A stretch of DNA of 24,305 nucleotides from Pedobacter sp. UBA1951 (GCA_002336465.1 DDEP01000169.1:1-24305); one strand, 5' to 3'. Shown: positions 7,406 to 16,320, counted from the first letter of the stretch. Numbers and translations are program-made. The notes: a model not told the origin generated them from the sequence alone.

Positions 7406-9337
7406 ATGATTAATCGCGAAACGATAGATAAGATAATGGAAACCGCCCGCATAGAAGAGGTGGTTGGCGATTTTGTGCATTTAAAAAAGAGAGGAACCAG
7501 TTTAATCGGGAATTGCCCTTTTCACGGCGAGAAAACACCTTCATTCCACGTTTCTGTAAGCAAAGGTATTTATAAGTGTTTTGGCTGCGGTAAGGGTGGC
7601 GACTCGGTACGCTTTATAATGGATCATGAAAAATATTCATATCCTGAGGCCTTGAAATACCTGGCCAATAAATACAATATAGAAGTAGAAGAAACAGTTG
7701 AGACCAAAGAAAACATAGAGGCGCAGAATGCAAGAGAAAGCCTTTATGTGGTATCGCAGTTTGCTGCAAATTATTTTGAGAAACAACTTTGGGAAAGTGA
7801 AGATGGGAGAGCGATTGGCCTGAGCTATTTTAAAGAAAGAGGTTTTAGGGAAGACATTATCCGTAAGTTCAACTTAGGCTATTCGCCCGATGTATGGGAT
7901 GCACTTACACAGGAAGCTATCAACCAACAACATGCCGAAACATTTCTTGAAAAAACAGGATTGTCCATAAGAAATGATAAGGGTAAATTATACGACAGGT
8001 TTAGAGGTCGTGTAATGTTTCCTATTCATAATTTTACGGGTAGGATTATTGGCTTTGGAGGTCGTACTTTAAAAACAGATAAGAATGTTCCTAAATATGT
8101 AAACTCGCCCGAAAGCGATATTTACCATAAATCTAATGTGCTTTATGGTTTATACCATGCAAAAAAAGCAACCAGAGATTTAGATAATTGCTATCTGGTA
8201 GAAGGTTATGCAGATGTGCTCTCTGTTCATCAAGCAGGTGTAGAAAACGTTGTAGCCTCATCTGGAACATCTCTTACCACAGAGCAGATTAGATTAATCA
8301 GCCGTTTCACCCAGAATGTCACAATCTTATATGACGGAGATGCAGCAGGAATAAAAGCTTCTTTGCGTGGCCTTGACATGATTCTTGAAGAAGGGCTCAA
8401 TGTAAAAGTAGTTTCTTTTCCTGATGGACATGATCCCGACTCGTATATGCACCATGTTGGGGCTTCTGAGTTTAAGCAGTATATAGAAAATAACCGTCAG
8501 GATTTTATTTTATACAAGGCCAATATCCTCTTAGCTGAAGCAGGGAACGATCCGATAAAGCGTGCAGAAATTATCAGGGATATTGTAGAGAGCATTGCAA
8601 AAATACCCGATAATATTAAAGCTTCGGTTTTTATACGTGAGTGCAGTCACTTATTGGCTATAGAAGAGCGCATCTTATTGAGTGAGCTGAATACCATCAA
8701 GGCAGCTAAGCAAAAGAAAGCACATGCACCTAAAGCTCCTGCTCATTCAGATTTGCCACCTGATGACCTTTTTGCAGATGATGAGATTAAAGAAGTTGCT
8801 CAGGTTGCATCAGATGTTATACAGGAACAAGAAATTGTACGCCTGTTACTGGCTTATGGACATGAATTGGTAAGCTGGGATGGCATAGACAATATGTACG
8901 TGGGTTCTTTCATTATTCAGAATTTAAGCGATGTAAGTTTTGAGGATGCTACGTGTAATAAAATCATAACGCATTATAAAACAGAAATAGAGGGCGGAAG
9001 CTTACCTACAGCAAATCAATTCCTGAAAACCAATGATCGTGAGATTGCTGATTTGGCTATTACTTTATCTACTTCTCCCTACACTCTAAGCGATAATTGG
9101 TATAACCGCCATCAGATCTTGGTGCGCAGCGAAAGTGACCATTTAAAAAGTACAGTTTTAGGAGGTTTGTATCATCTTAAAAAACGAAAAGTAGATAGAA
9201 TGCTATTAGAGCTGTTAAAAGAAATTAAAGAAGAAACAGACCCGGCAAACCAAGAAATACTGATGACGAGATATGCTTACATTAAGAATGTAGAACGAGA
9301 TATTTCACGTTTCTTGGGATCTGTAATTGTAAAATAA
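7406..9337 (+). CDS. dnaG: DNA primase
   Basis: DnaG makes RNA primers for the replication fork with the DnaB helicase. The 643-residue protein has the usual order. The CHC2 zinc-binding domain has C37, H40, C58 and C61. The central catalytic core includes the TOPRIM fold, with E266 in VEGYAD and D310/D312 in YDGDAAG as the metal-binding acidic residues. A Lys/Ala/Pro-rich linker spans about 435-465 (KQKKAHAPKAPA), and a helical C-terminal region follows, corresponding to the helicase-interaction domain. Length is normal for Bacteroidota. ATG at 7406 gives the conserved N-terminus INRETIDKI. The next gene, yraN, begins one base after the stop codon. Confidence 0.98.
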   Translation: MINRETIDKIMETARIEEVVGDFVHLKKRGTSLIGNCPFHGEKTPSFHVSVSKGIYKCFGCGKGGDSVRFIMDHEKYSYPEALKYLANKYNIEVEETVETKENIEAQNARESLYVVSQFAANYFEKQLWESEDGRAIGLSYFKERGFREDIIRKFNLGYSPDVWDALTQEAINQQHAETFLEKTGLSIRNDKGKLYDRFRGRVMFPIHNFTGRIIGFGGRTLKTDKNVPKYVNSPESDIYHKSNVLYGLYHAKKATRDLDNCYLVEGYADVLSVHQAGVENVVASSGTSLTTEQIRLISRFTQNVTILYDGDAAGIKASLRGLDMILEEGLNVKVVSFPDGHDPDSYMHHVGASEFKQYIENNRQDFILYKANILLAEAGNDPIKRAEIIRDIVESIAKIPDNIKASVFIRECSHLLAIEERILLSELNTIKAAKQKKAHAPKAPAHSDLPPDDLFADDEIKEVAQVASDVIQEQEIVRLLLAYGHELVSWDGIDNMYVGSFIIQNLSDVSFEDATCNKIITHYKTEIEGGSLPTANQFLKTNDREIADLAITLSTSPYTLSDNWYNRHQILVRSESDHLKSTVLGGLYHLKKRKVDRMLLELLKEIKEETDPANQEILMTRYAYIKNVERDISRFLGSVIVK

Positions 9338-9338
9338 T

Positions 9339-9701
9339 ATGGCCGTTCATAACCAAACAGGGAAAAAAGGAGAGCAACTTGCCACAGAATTCTTACTGCA
9401 AAAAGGTTATGAAATATTAGATACCAACTGGACTTCTGAGAAAGCTGAAATAGATATTATTGCTTATATTAACAGAACCATTGTTTTTATAGAAGTTAAA
9501 ACCCGTACAAACCTAGATTTTGGCCTGCCTGAAGATTTTGTGACAAAGACGAAAGAAAAGCTGTTAGAAAATGCAGCTCAGGCTTATGTAGAAATTATGG
9601 AGCACAATGGCGAAATTCGGTTCGATATTATTTCGGTGGTATTTGATCAGTTGGGTAAAGCAACCATAAATCATATTGAAGATGCATTTTGGCCGTACTA
9701 A
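9339..9701 (+). CDS. yraN: YraN / UPF0102 family nuclease-fold protein
   Basis: A 120-residue protein of UPF0102. The restriction-endonuclease-like fold is shown by the active-site pattern E-x-D...E-x-K in KAEIDII and FIEVKTR, preceded by GEQLATEFL, a helix typical of the family. Such proteins resemble archaeal Holliday-junction resolvases, but their biological role is not settled. It is one base downstream of dnaG, so the pair is almost certainly co-transcribed, and it overlaps the next gene by about 20 bases. Confidence 0.93.
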   Translation: MAVHNQTGKKGEQLATEFLLQKGYEILDTNWTSEKAEIDIIAYINRTIVFIEVKTRTNLDFGLPEDFVTKTKEKLLENAAQAYVEIMEHNGEIRFDIISVVFDQLGKATINHIEDAFWPY

Positions 9702-10752
9702 TTTAATCAGATTATGTTTTTTCTTAGGTTTATTCCTAGTCTGTGCGTGTAATGCAGGTACTTCTAGATATATAGGTTTTAGTTCGCCTTATCAGGGAGA
9801 GAACATTAAATCAGGGACAGATATCAAAGTAAAATTAGATTTACCCCAAAATCTGACTGTAGATACCATAAGTTATTTTGTGGATGGCAATTTATACCGT
9901 GAAACCCTATCAGGCTCTGATACGTTAATTATAAAAACCCATCAGATGAAATTAGGCTTCAGGTTGATCAATGCTATTGTTAAAGCAAAAAATATGAGAG
10001 ATACCATTGCTACCAATGTGGTAATTACATCTGCCATAGAACCTAAAAAACTGAGCTATAAAGTTCTAAATAAATTTCCCCATAATACAGATGATTATAC
10101 GCAAGGGTTAAGTTTTGATAAAAGTTATCTGATAGAAAGTACGGGTAGAAAAGGTTCTTCCAAACTTAAATATGTAAACATACAAACCGGAAAAGCGATC
10201 AAAGAAACCAATCTCGATAATCGTTATTTTGGAGAGGGTTCTGCTAAAATTGGTAATGAAATTATTGTGCTGACTTGGCAGGAAAATACAGGTCTGATTT
10301 ATGATGCCGAAAGCTTAAAACAAAAAGGCACATTTCCTTACCAAGCGAGTAAAGAAGGTTGGGGACTTACTTTTGATGGCAAGAACCTACTTAAAAGCGA
10401 TGGTTCAAATAAGATATGGCGGTTGGATGCGCAAAATTATAAGGAACAAGGTTATATAGAAGTTTATAACAACGCAGGGCCTGTTAATGAGCTTAATGAA
10501 CTGGAATACATCAATGGTAAAATTTATGCCAATGTCTATACCAGTACTAAAATTATAGTGATTGATCCGTTAACAGGCGTTGTAGAAGCCTACTTGGACT
10601 TAAAAGATCTTGTACCTAAAAATTACTTTAAAACAGAAGATGACAAAAACAACAATGTGCTTAACGGTATCGCTTATGATCCAGCTACACAAACGTTATA
10701 TGTAACTGGTAAAAAGTGGCCTTGGCTTTACCAAATTAAAATAACCAATTAA
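9682..10752 (+). CDS. Glutaminyl-peptide cyclotransferase (plant-type), exported
   Basis: About 356 residues. The enzyme converts N-terminal glutamine of peptides to pyroglutamate. I chose the ATG at 9682; a TTG at 9676 adds two residues and is less likely. The N-terminus (LCFFLGLFLVCAC) is a signal sequence, and its cysteine at VCAC, followed by NAGTS, may be a lipobox, although Cys at position -2 is unusual. An Ig-like stretch of about 80 residues follows, then the glutamine cyclotransferase domain from about residue 115 (DDYTQGLSFD, the invariant opening; GWGLTFDG; LNELEYINGKIYANVY; NGIAYDP near the end), a five-bladed propeller in characterised relatives. It overlaps yraN by 20 bases and is the third gene of the dnaG cluster. 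No functional link to replication is implied. Confidence 0.88.
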   Translation: MHFGRTNLIRLCFFLGLFLVCACNAGTSRYIGFSSPYQGENIKSGTDIKVKLDLPQNLTVDTISYFVDGNLYRETLSGSDTLIIKTHQMKLGFRLINAIVKAKNMRDTIATNVVITSAIEPKKLSYKVLNKFPHNTDDYTQGLSFDKSYLIESTGRKGSSKLKYVNIQTGKAIKETNLDNRYFGEGSAKIGNEIIVLTWQENTGLIYDAESLKQKGTFPYQASKEGWGLTFDGKNLLKSDGSNKIWRLDAQNYKEQGYIEVYNNAGPVNELNELEYINGKIYANVYTSTKIIVIDPLTGVVEAYLDLKDLVPKNYFKTEDDKNNNVLNGIAYDPATQTLYVTGKKWPWLYQIKITN

Positions 10753-10776
10753 AAACGTCTAATGTTTTTCGGTTAT
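10741..10776. terminator. Weak bidirectional hairpin between convergent genes
   Basis: ATAACC (10741-10746) pairs with GGTTAT (10771-10776), and AAAAAC (10751-10756) with GTTTTT (10764-10769), around a 7-base loop. The structure spans the stop codons of the cyclotransferase and DUF4251 genes, whose coding regions are only 6 bases apart. The stem is AT-rich and interrupted, so its strength is uncertain. Confidence 0.35.
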
Positions 10777-11295
10777 TTCTGTGATATAACCGTTATAAGT
10801 AATGTTTTGCTTGTTGTTGCTACTTAAAGATAAAGAAGCATAGCCCGTTTTACCAATGTTTAAGCTCATGCGGTAATTCTCATTGATGTCGTTGGTATTG
10901 AGCTCAATATCCCATGAACCTTTCTTGTTCTTTTTACTTTTATACTTAAATTTTTTGGATTTGAACTTTACACCACCTTCATTTTGTCCTATAGGTGCAC
11001 TGTAAGAACGTCCGTAATAAGGCAAGTAAGCAGTTAGGCTATCTGGGGTAATTTTAAGATCGTAACCCTGTCCGTTTAAGTTAATAGAACCTGCGGTTAT
11101 TCCACCACTCATGCTGTTCATTACACGGTTAAGTTCTGCTGAGTTGGTAGGTGTAGCGTTATCAGCTACAAAAATGAATTTTTTGGATTCAACTATCCTG
11201 CTTATTTCGGCCTCATCGGGCTTTTGTGCAATAGTATTACCTGCAATAAAAATGCTTATGATGGTAACACATAGAAATTTGAGCGATTTCATCAT
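10759..11295 (-). CDS. Exported DUF4251 family protein
   Basis: A 178-residue protein with a signal peptide (FLCVTIISIFIAGNTIAQ, end near residue 23). The rest matches my recollection of DUF4251, a Bacteroidota family of small beta-rich periplasmic proteins: an early SRIVESKKFIFVADNATP, a central DSLTAYLPYYGRSYSAP and a late NYRMSLNIGKTGYASL. No catalytic residues are evident and the role of the family is unknown to me. Two adjacent start codons (ATGATG at 11295 and 11292) are both possible. It converges on the cyclotransferase gene. Confidence 0.82.
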   Translation of the reverse strand: MMKSLKFLCVTIISIFIAGNTIAQKPDEAEISRIVESKKFIFVADNATPTNSAELNRVMNSMSGGITAGSINLNGQGYDLKITPDSLTAYLPYYGRSYSAPIGQNEGGVKFKSKKFKYKSKKNKKGSWDIELNTNDINENYRMSLNIGKTGYASLSLSSNNKQNITYNGYITEITEKH

Positions 11296-11384
11296 AAAAT
11301 CTTTTAATTATAATACGTTCCTGTTATGCTTTTTGTTTCAACAAGATGATGTTTTAACATAAAATCCATAAACGGTTAAATATA

Positions 11385-13040
11385 TTATACTTTTCTCCAG
11401 TCTTTGTAGCGATTAATCAGTCCATTGGTAGAGCTGTCATGAGATGTTACTTCCTGATTATCCAAAAGTTCAGGTTGTATCTTTTGTGCCAGTTGTTTAC
11501 CCAACTCAACTCCCCATTGATCAAAACTAAAAATGTTCCAAATAATACCTTGTACAAATATTTTATGCTCGTATAACGCAATCAGGCTACCTAAGCTATA
11601 AGGTGTAATTTTTTTCAATAAGATAGAATTGGTTGGTCGGTTTCCTTCAAAAACTTTAAAAGGAACCAAGCGCTCAATTTCTTCATCAGTATGCCCGTCC
11701 TTTTTAAGCTCTTTACGTACTTCCTTTTCACTTTTGCCATTCATTAAAGCCTCGGTTTGGGCAAAAAAGTTAGACAATAGAATGCGATGATGCTCGCCTA
11801 AAGGATTTAAAGTTTGTGCTGGTGCTATAAAGTCGCAAGGAATGATTCGGGTGCCTTGATGAATGAGCTGATAAAAAGCGTGTTGGCCATTTGTGCCGGG
11901 TTCTCCCCATATAACCGGGCCAGTTTCGTAATAAACTATCTCGCCGTTACGATCAACATGTTTGCCATTGCTTTCCATATCCCCCTGTTGAAAATATGCA
12001 GCAAAACGATGTAAGTATTGGTCGTAAGGTAATATGGCATGTGTTTCGGCATTAAAGAAATTGATATACCATATGCCACAAAGTGCCATCAAAACTGGAA
12101 TATTTTCTTCAAAAGGAGCTGTTTTAAAATGTTGATCTGTGGCGTGGGCGCCTGCCAATAATTGTTTAAAATGGTCAAAACCAATGCTCAAGGCAATAGA
12201 TAGACCAATTGCGCTCCATAGGGAGTAGCGTCCGCCAACCCAATCCCAAAACTCAAACATGTTCTCTGTATCAATCCCAAAAGCTGCAACGGCTTTTTCG
12301 TTGGTACTCAATGCGGCAAAATGTTTGGCAATGTCTTCTTCTTTTGCTCCGCTTGCTAAGAACCAATCGCGTGCACTATGTGCATTGGTCATGGTTTCTT
12401 GTGTGGTAAAAGTTTTACTTGCTACCAGAAATAAAGTCGTTTCAGGATTTAGCGTTTTTAAAGTTTCAACAAGTTGGGTGCCATCTACGTTAGAAACAAA
12501 GTGTAGGTTTAAATGATTTTTATAATGCTTCAAAGCTTCTGTAACCATTACAGGGCCAAGGTCAGATCCGCCTATACCAATGTTTACCACATCGGTAATC
12601 GCTTTACCGCTATAACCTTTCCATATACCTGAAATGATTGCGTGACAAAATTTTTCCATTTTTGCCAATACCGCATTTACTTCGGGCATTACATCTTTAC
12701 CATCAACATAAATTGGTGTATTTGACTTGTTCCTTAAAGCGATGTGCAATACGGGCCTGTTTTCCGTCTCATTAATCTTCTCCCCCTTATACATAGCTTT
12801 TATGGCTTCATCTAATTTGCACTCGCGAGCAAGTTGTACAAGAAGGGCTATGGTTTCACCATCGACTAAATTTTTCGACCAGTCAAATAAAATATCTTCA
12901 AATGTTATTGAAAATTTATCGAACCTGTCTGGGTCATTTTCAAAAAGACTTTTTATGGTATGGCCATGGGTTAAAGTCAAAAAATGGCTGGTCAGATATC
13001 TATAGGCTTGTGTTTCGGTAAAGTTAACTTTAGGTAGCAT
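11385..13040 (-). CDS. pgi: Glucose-6-phosphate isomerase
   Basis: Interconverts glucose 6-phosphate and fructose 6-phosphate in glycolysis and gluconeogenesis. I place the start at the ATG at 13040, giving 551 residues beginning MLPKVNFTET. A longer frame from a TTG at 13064 would overlap the -7 element and is unlikely. Family signatures are visible: GIGGSDLGP (155-163), the phosphate-binding SKTFTTQET (208-216) and GGRYSLWSAIG (269-279, with R271). E356 in GDMESNGK, H387 in NGQHAFYQ and K515 in ELGKQL are the active-site glutamate, histidine and lysine. Length is that of the large bacterial form. It is divergent from the Gly-rich protein gene and has a good promoter. Confidence 0.97.
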   Translation of the reverse strand: MLPKVNFTETQAYRYLTSHFLTLTHGHTIKSLFENDPDRFDKFSITFEDILFDWSKNLVDGETIALLVQLARECKLDEAIKAMYKGEKINETENRPVLHIALRNKSNTPIYVDGKDVMPEVNAVLAKMEKFCHAIISGIWKGYSGKAITDVVNIGIGGSDLGPVMVTEALKHYKNHLNLHFVSNVDGTQLVETLKTLNPETTLFLVASKTFTTQETMTNAHSARDWFLASGAKEEDIAKHFAALSTNEKAVAAFGIDTENMFEFWDWVGGRYSLWSAIGLSIALSIGFDHFKQLLAGAHATDQHFKTAPFEENIPVLMALCGIWYINFFNAETHAILPYDQYLHRFAAYFQQGDMESNGKHVDRNGEIVYYETGPVIWGEPGTNGQHAFYQLIHQGTRIIPCDFIAPAQTLNPLGEHHRILLSNFFAQTEALMNGKSEKEVRKELKKDGHTDEEIERLVPFKVFEGNRPTNSILLKKITPYSLGSLIALYEHKIFVQGIIWNIFSFDQWGVELGKQLAQKIQPELLDNQEVTSHDSSTNGLINRYKDWRKV

Positions 13041-13061
13041 AAGACTTTGGATTGCTTTAAA

Positions 13062-13091
13062 CAAAAATACAATTTACCCTATTACAAACAA
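13062..13091 (-). promoter_or_regulatory. Promoter of pgi
   Basis: On the minus strand, TTG (13091-13089), 19 bases, then TATTTTTG (13069-13062). This is a full match to the Bacteroidota pattern TTG-N19-TAnnTTTG. It lies 21 bases upstream of the chosen ATG at 13040. Confidence 0.65.
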
Positions 13092-13115
13092 TTATAAACT
13101 ACTAATGGTTTATTG

Positions 13116-13147
13116 TTTGGTATAATTAAAATAAGGCTTTAATTTTT
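13116..13147 (+). promoter_or_regulatory. Candidate promoter of the Gly-rich protein gene
   Basis: TTTG (13116-13119), 20 bases, then TAATTTTT (13140-13147), one base off TAnnTTTG. It lies 16 bases upstream of the ATG at 13164 and back to back with the pgi promoter. Confidence 0.4.
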
Positions 13148-13163
13148 AAAATTAATTAAATTT

Positions 13164-13661
13164 ATGTTTGAAAATCTTGAACAATTGGTTAGAGATAATG
13201 CTCAGGAACTGGTAGTTAACAACAACGCCGTACCTGATGAGAAGAGCGAAGAAGTAATCAAAGCGGCTTCGGGTTCAATTATCGATAGTTTGCAAAGTCA
13301 ATTAAGCGGAGGTAATATTACAGAAATGATACAATCGTTTAGCCAAGGAGGGGCAAGTTCAGTAGTACAAAATGCCACATCAAATTTTACGGATAAGTTA
13401 GGTGCTTTAGGTATTAACAGCGATACAGCAAAGAATATTGGTGCTTCATTAATCCCCATGATTGTATCGAAACTTTTTAGTGGTTCTGCCAATTCAAATG
13501 ATGGAGGCTTTAATTTTCAGGATATGTTGGGTAAAATAGCTGGAGGAGCGGATGGAAAATTTGATATGAACGATGTATTAGGCATGTTCGGCAAAAAAGA
13601 TGATAATTCTGGCGAGCAGCAGGGTGGAGGCTTGATGGACAAGCTGAAAGATATTTTTTAA
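13164..13661 (+). CDS. Cytoplasmic Gly/Asn/Ser-rich protein of unknown function
   Basis: A 165-residue protein with no signal peptide. The first ~115 residues are helical and repeat-like (EEVIKAASGSIIDSLQSQL; NATSNFTDKLGALGI; ASLIPMIVSKLFSG). The rest is Gly-rich with two short similar segments, FNFQDMLGKIAGGADGKF and FDMNDVLGMFGKK, and ends GGGLMDKLKDIF. It may belong with the small bacterial helical proteins of the DUF937/DUF2780 kind, but I cannot confirm that. Codon use fits the neighbours. It is divergent from pgi and convergent with the receptor gene, with a hairpin in between. Confidence 0.75.
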   Translation: MFENLEQLVRDNAQELVVNNNAVPDEKSEEVIKAASGSIIDSLQSQLSGGNITEMIQSFSQGGASSVVQNATSNFTDKLGALGINSDTAKNIGASLIPMIVSKLFSGSANSNDGGFNFQDMLGKIAGGADGKFDMNDVLGMFGKKDDNSGEQQGGGLMDKLKDIF

Positions 13662-13667
13662 AAAAGA

Positions 13668-13718
13668 AAGACTGCCCTTATAACAGTAACCAGTAAGGGT
13701 TACCATTAGGGCAGTCTT
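13668..13718. terminator. Bidirectional terminator between convergent genes
   Basis: An outer 11-bp perfect stem, AAGACTGCCCT (13668-13678) with AGGGCAGTCTT (13708-13718). It encloses an inner 6-bp hairpin, GTAACC (13686-13691) with GGTTAC (13698-13703). The A-rich run at 13657-13665 gives a U-tract for minus-strand transcripts, so termination of the receptor gene is well supported. The plus-direction T-tract is weak. Confidence 0.65.
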
Positions 13719-13736
13719 CTCCCATTAACACATTAA

Positions 13737-16208
13737 CTAAAACCTATACGAAAGCGTTGCCGCATAGTTTCTTGGGTCTATCTGATTGATGTACCCTCCT
13801 CTGAAATAAGAATTAAGTCCTACCTCATCGGTTAAATTGTTTAAGAACAACTTAATATCAAAGCGATTTATTTTATAACCTAATTGTGCATTTAAGGTAG
13901 AATAAGCAGGCATATCAAATGGCGCTGTACCTCCATAATTGCCATGCCCGTCTGGTGTTAAACTATATTCATTTACCGGGCGTTTGCCTACATAATAGAA
14001 ACCAGCACTTAAGCTCAGGTTTTTTAAGCTGCCTTCATTGAATACATATTGTACCCATGCATTACCTGTATGTTTTGGTGCGTTCATCGGAGCTGATCCG
14101 TTTACATATGAAGGCGAATTTTTGTAACGAGCATCCAAATAAGCATAGCCCAACATTACCGTTAAATTTTCCAATACACGTCCGTTCAATTCTGCTTCTA
14201 TACCATCACGTACAAGGTCACCCGCCTTGAAATAATAACCGGTAGTTTGATTAGTTCCCGGTACGTATTCAGTATTAGATAAGTTTGAAGTATAGATATG
14301 GAAATAAGTAAGATTAAACCTTAAACGGTTATTTAGCCAATCTGATTTGATGCCACCTTCAAACTGTTGTGTAGTAGAAGGACCGATTTTTTCGCCATTG
14401 TTCATTAAGTTAGCTTCAGAACGTAAGCTGGTTGAATTGGTGTAAGAAGCAAAAACATTAAAGTTTTCTTTAGGCGTGACAATCACTCCTGCACTTGGGT
14501 TCCATGCAGAACCTGTTTTTTGCCCATTTGAAGTATAATCAGGTGTAATAATCTGCGAATACCTTAAACCTATAACAGCTTTAAGATATTTGTTGAACTC
14601 TATTACATCCTGAAACATAGCCCCAAAAGTGTTATAATTGGCCGCTACCGGATTTTGAGCCACAAAACCTATATTTTTACCCGTTCTTAAAATATCCGAT
14701 TTGTCTTTATATACCACAGATTTTAAATTATTGGTATAATTTCCAGATACATTAATGGTATCGATAACTGTTGTATTGGCTAAATTTACACCGTTAGCAA
14801 GCGCTTTTAAAGTACCTGTATAACTGGTGGTACTGGCATCTGTAATACGATAATCTATACCTGTTTGTAAGGTATGTTTGATTTGCCCAGTATATAACTG
14901 CTGGCCAATTAGGTCTAATTGTAAAGTGGTGTTCTTATCTTTTCTTGCACTTCTCGACATTGACCTTGAAAACATATTATAATCGGTATATTTGCTCAAA
15001 AGAGAAACAGAAGTAGAAAGATTATCTACCATGTAATTAGAAGTAGCATAAGCAGCACGCAATTTAAAGTTATTGTCTAGCTGATGATCTACCCTTGCCA
15101 TAAAGCTGCTCATTTTAGTGTTAACATTGTCAGAGCTGAAACCTAGGAATTTATCATTAGGCAATACATAGAGGGCGTTAACTCCTTGCGACGGGTTAAG
15201 GTTTACGGCTGAAGTAATCGGTGTGCGATCTTCATTGAAATAATCACCTTCAATGGTAATCAATGTTTTTTCAGAAGCTCTCCAAGCTAATGAAGGATTA
15301 AAATATTTACGGTTGCTACTTACACCTACACGGTAACTATCGCTACGCTCATAAGCCCCATTTAAACGAATGGCAACCGTATTATCGGTATTAAGATTAG
15401 ACTGTATGTCAAAAGTAGGGCGAAATTGTCCCCAGCTTCCGGCACGTATCCCTACCTGTCCTGCATTAATAAAATCAGGAGTTTTGGTAACTACGTTGAT
15501 TACACCACCAGCATTACCTAAATCCGTAATTACGCCCTGTGTAATTGCAGCAGAACCTTTGATCATCTGTATAGATTCTACACCCTGCATATCTACCACA
15601 CCCGAAGCCGTTTGGAATTGAGAATCCATACGTACTCCATTCTTAAGTACGGGAACACCGCGAAAACCACGAGTTGACATCGATTCTTTCACTCCACCGT
15701 AACTGCCAAATAGCGTAACGCCCGGAATATTTCGTACAGCATCTGTAAGTGTTAAGGCTCCCTGTTCTTCAATTACTTTATTAGAGATTACAGAGATACT
15801 TTGTATCTGATCCGAAGGTTTTAAGGGTAAACGAGTAATAGATTCCAGCCCCTTGGGTTGAGCGTTTCTTTGTCCAAAAACTTCTACCGAGTTAAGGTCT
15901 GATTCTTTAGGCCGAAGATTTACAAATACCTTTCTGGTGTTGGCATTAACATTAATTACAACCTGTTCGGTTATGAAACCGATACTTGATACAATAAGCG
16001 TTTGGCGGCCATAAATTACCCCACTTAAACTAAACTCACCATTGGCATTGGTTGAGGTGGCCATATTGTGACGTGCTAAATTAACCGTTGCTCCGGGTAC
16101 AGGCTTTCCATCAAAATCCCTAACTACTCCCTCAACATTGGAATGCTGTTGCGCAGATACATTTAAAGCGCACATAAAAGAAAATATAAACAGTAACTTT
16201 TTAAACAT
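13737..16208 (-). CDS. TonB-dependent outer-membrane receptor, siderophore type
   Basis: An 823-residue receptor that would import a ferric siderophore or similar ligand using TonB energy. The start is the ATG at 16208 (MFKKLLFIFSFMCALNVSAQ, a signal peptide). A longer frame from 16277 would add 23 residues ahead of that signal and cross the putative promoter. Order of domains: signal peptide to about 20; a carboxypeptidase-regulatory-like Ig domain at about 25-105 (GVVRDFDGKPVPGATV); a TonB-box region around SVEVFG; a plug domain with LTDAVRNIPGV, STRGFRG and GGVINVVTKTP; and a 22-strand type barrel ending in the aromatic C-terminal signal AATLSYRF. The ligand is unknown. It is divergent from an AraC regulator and followed by a terminator. 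The Ig-like N-terminal extension is common in Bacteroidota receptors. Confidence 0.93.
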   Translation of the reverse strand: MFKKLLFIFSFMCALNVSAQQHSNVEGVVRDFDGKPVPGATVNLARHNMATSTNANGEFSLSGVIYGRQTLIVSSIGFITEQVVINVNANTRKVFVNLRPKESDLNSVEVFGQRNAQPKGLESITRLPLKPSDQIQSISVISNKVIEEQGALTLTDAVRNIPGVTLFGSYGGVKESMSTRGFRGVPVLKNGVRMDSQFQTASGVVDMQGVESIQMIKGSAAITQGVITDLGNAGGVINVVTKTPDFINAGQVGIRAGSWGQFRPTFDIQSNLNTDNTVAIRLNGAYERSDSYRVGVSSNRKYFNPSLAWRASEKTLITIEGDYFNEDRTPITSAVNLNPSQGVNALYVLPNDKFLGFSSDNVNTKMSSFMARVDHQLDNNFKLRAAYATSNYMVDNLSTSVSLLSKYTDYNMFSRSMSRSARKDKNTTLQLDLIGQQLYTGQIKHTLQTGIDYRITDASTTSYTGTLKALANGVNLANTTVIDTINVSGNYTNNLKSVVYKDKSDILRTGKNIGFVAQNPVAANYNTFGAMFQDVIEFNKYLKAVIGLRYSQIITPDYTSNGQKTGSAWNPSAGVIVTPKENFNVFASYTNSTSLRSEANLMNNGEKIGPSTTQQFEGGIKSDWLNNRLRFNLTYFHIYTSNLSNTEYVPGTNQTTGYYFKAGDLVRDGIEAELNGRVLENLTVMLGYAYLDARYKNSPSYVNGSAPMNAPKHTGNAWVQYVFNEGSLKNLSLSAGFYYVGKRPVNEYSLTPDGHGNYGGTAPFDMPAYSTLNAQLGYKINRFDIKLFLNNLTDEVGLNSYFRGGYINQIDPRNYAATLSYRF

Positions 16209-16255
16209 GATGTTATTTTTGTTTAGATTAAATAAAAATAAGACTAGATTTGCGA

Positions 16256-16263
16256 CAAAAGTA
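16256..16263 (-). promoter_or_regulatory. -7 element (TACTTTTG) of the TonB-dependent receptor gene
   Basis: An exact TAnnTTTG match on the minus strand, 47 bases upstream of the ATG at 16208. No good -33 partner is seen, which would fit a promoter needing an activator such as the adjacent AraC protein. It also supports the 16208 start over 16277. Confidence 0.45.
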
Positions 16264-16293
16264 TAGCATTTATCCATAGTGCTGGTAACGCAG

Positions 16294-16320
16294 TCGGACG
16301 AAAAAATTACGTAATCGGTC
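16294..16320. promoter_or_regulatory. Candidate operator between receptor and AraC regulator
   Basis: Two direct half-sites, TCGGAC (16294-16299) and TCGGTC (16315-16320), start 21 bp apart, two helical turns. The perfect 10-bp palindrome ATTACGTAAT (16306-16315) lies between them. Direct repeats two turns apart are the usual arrangement for AraC-family binding. The site is about 30 bp upstream of the receptor -7 element and 18 bases before the regulator start codon. Confidence 0.35.

Noticed and set aside
13041..13064. A TTG start for pgi eight codons upstream.
   Set aside because: It overlaps the -7 element at 13062-13069, and the ATG at 13040 gives the usual N-terminus MLPKVNF.
16209..16277. 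A 23-residue N-terminal extension of the TonB-dependent receptor from the ATG at 16277.
   Set aside because: It would precede an ordinary signal peptide that starts at 16208 and would cross the likely -7 element at 16256-16263.
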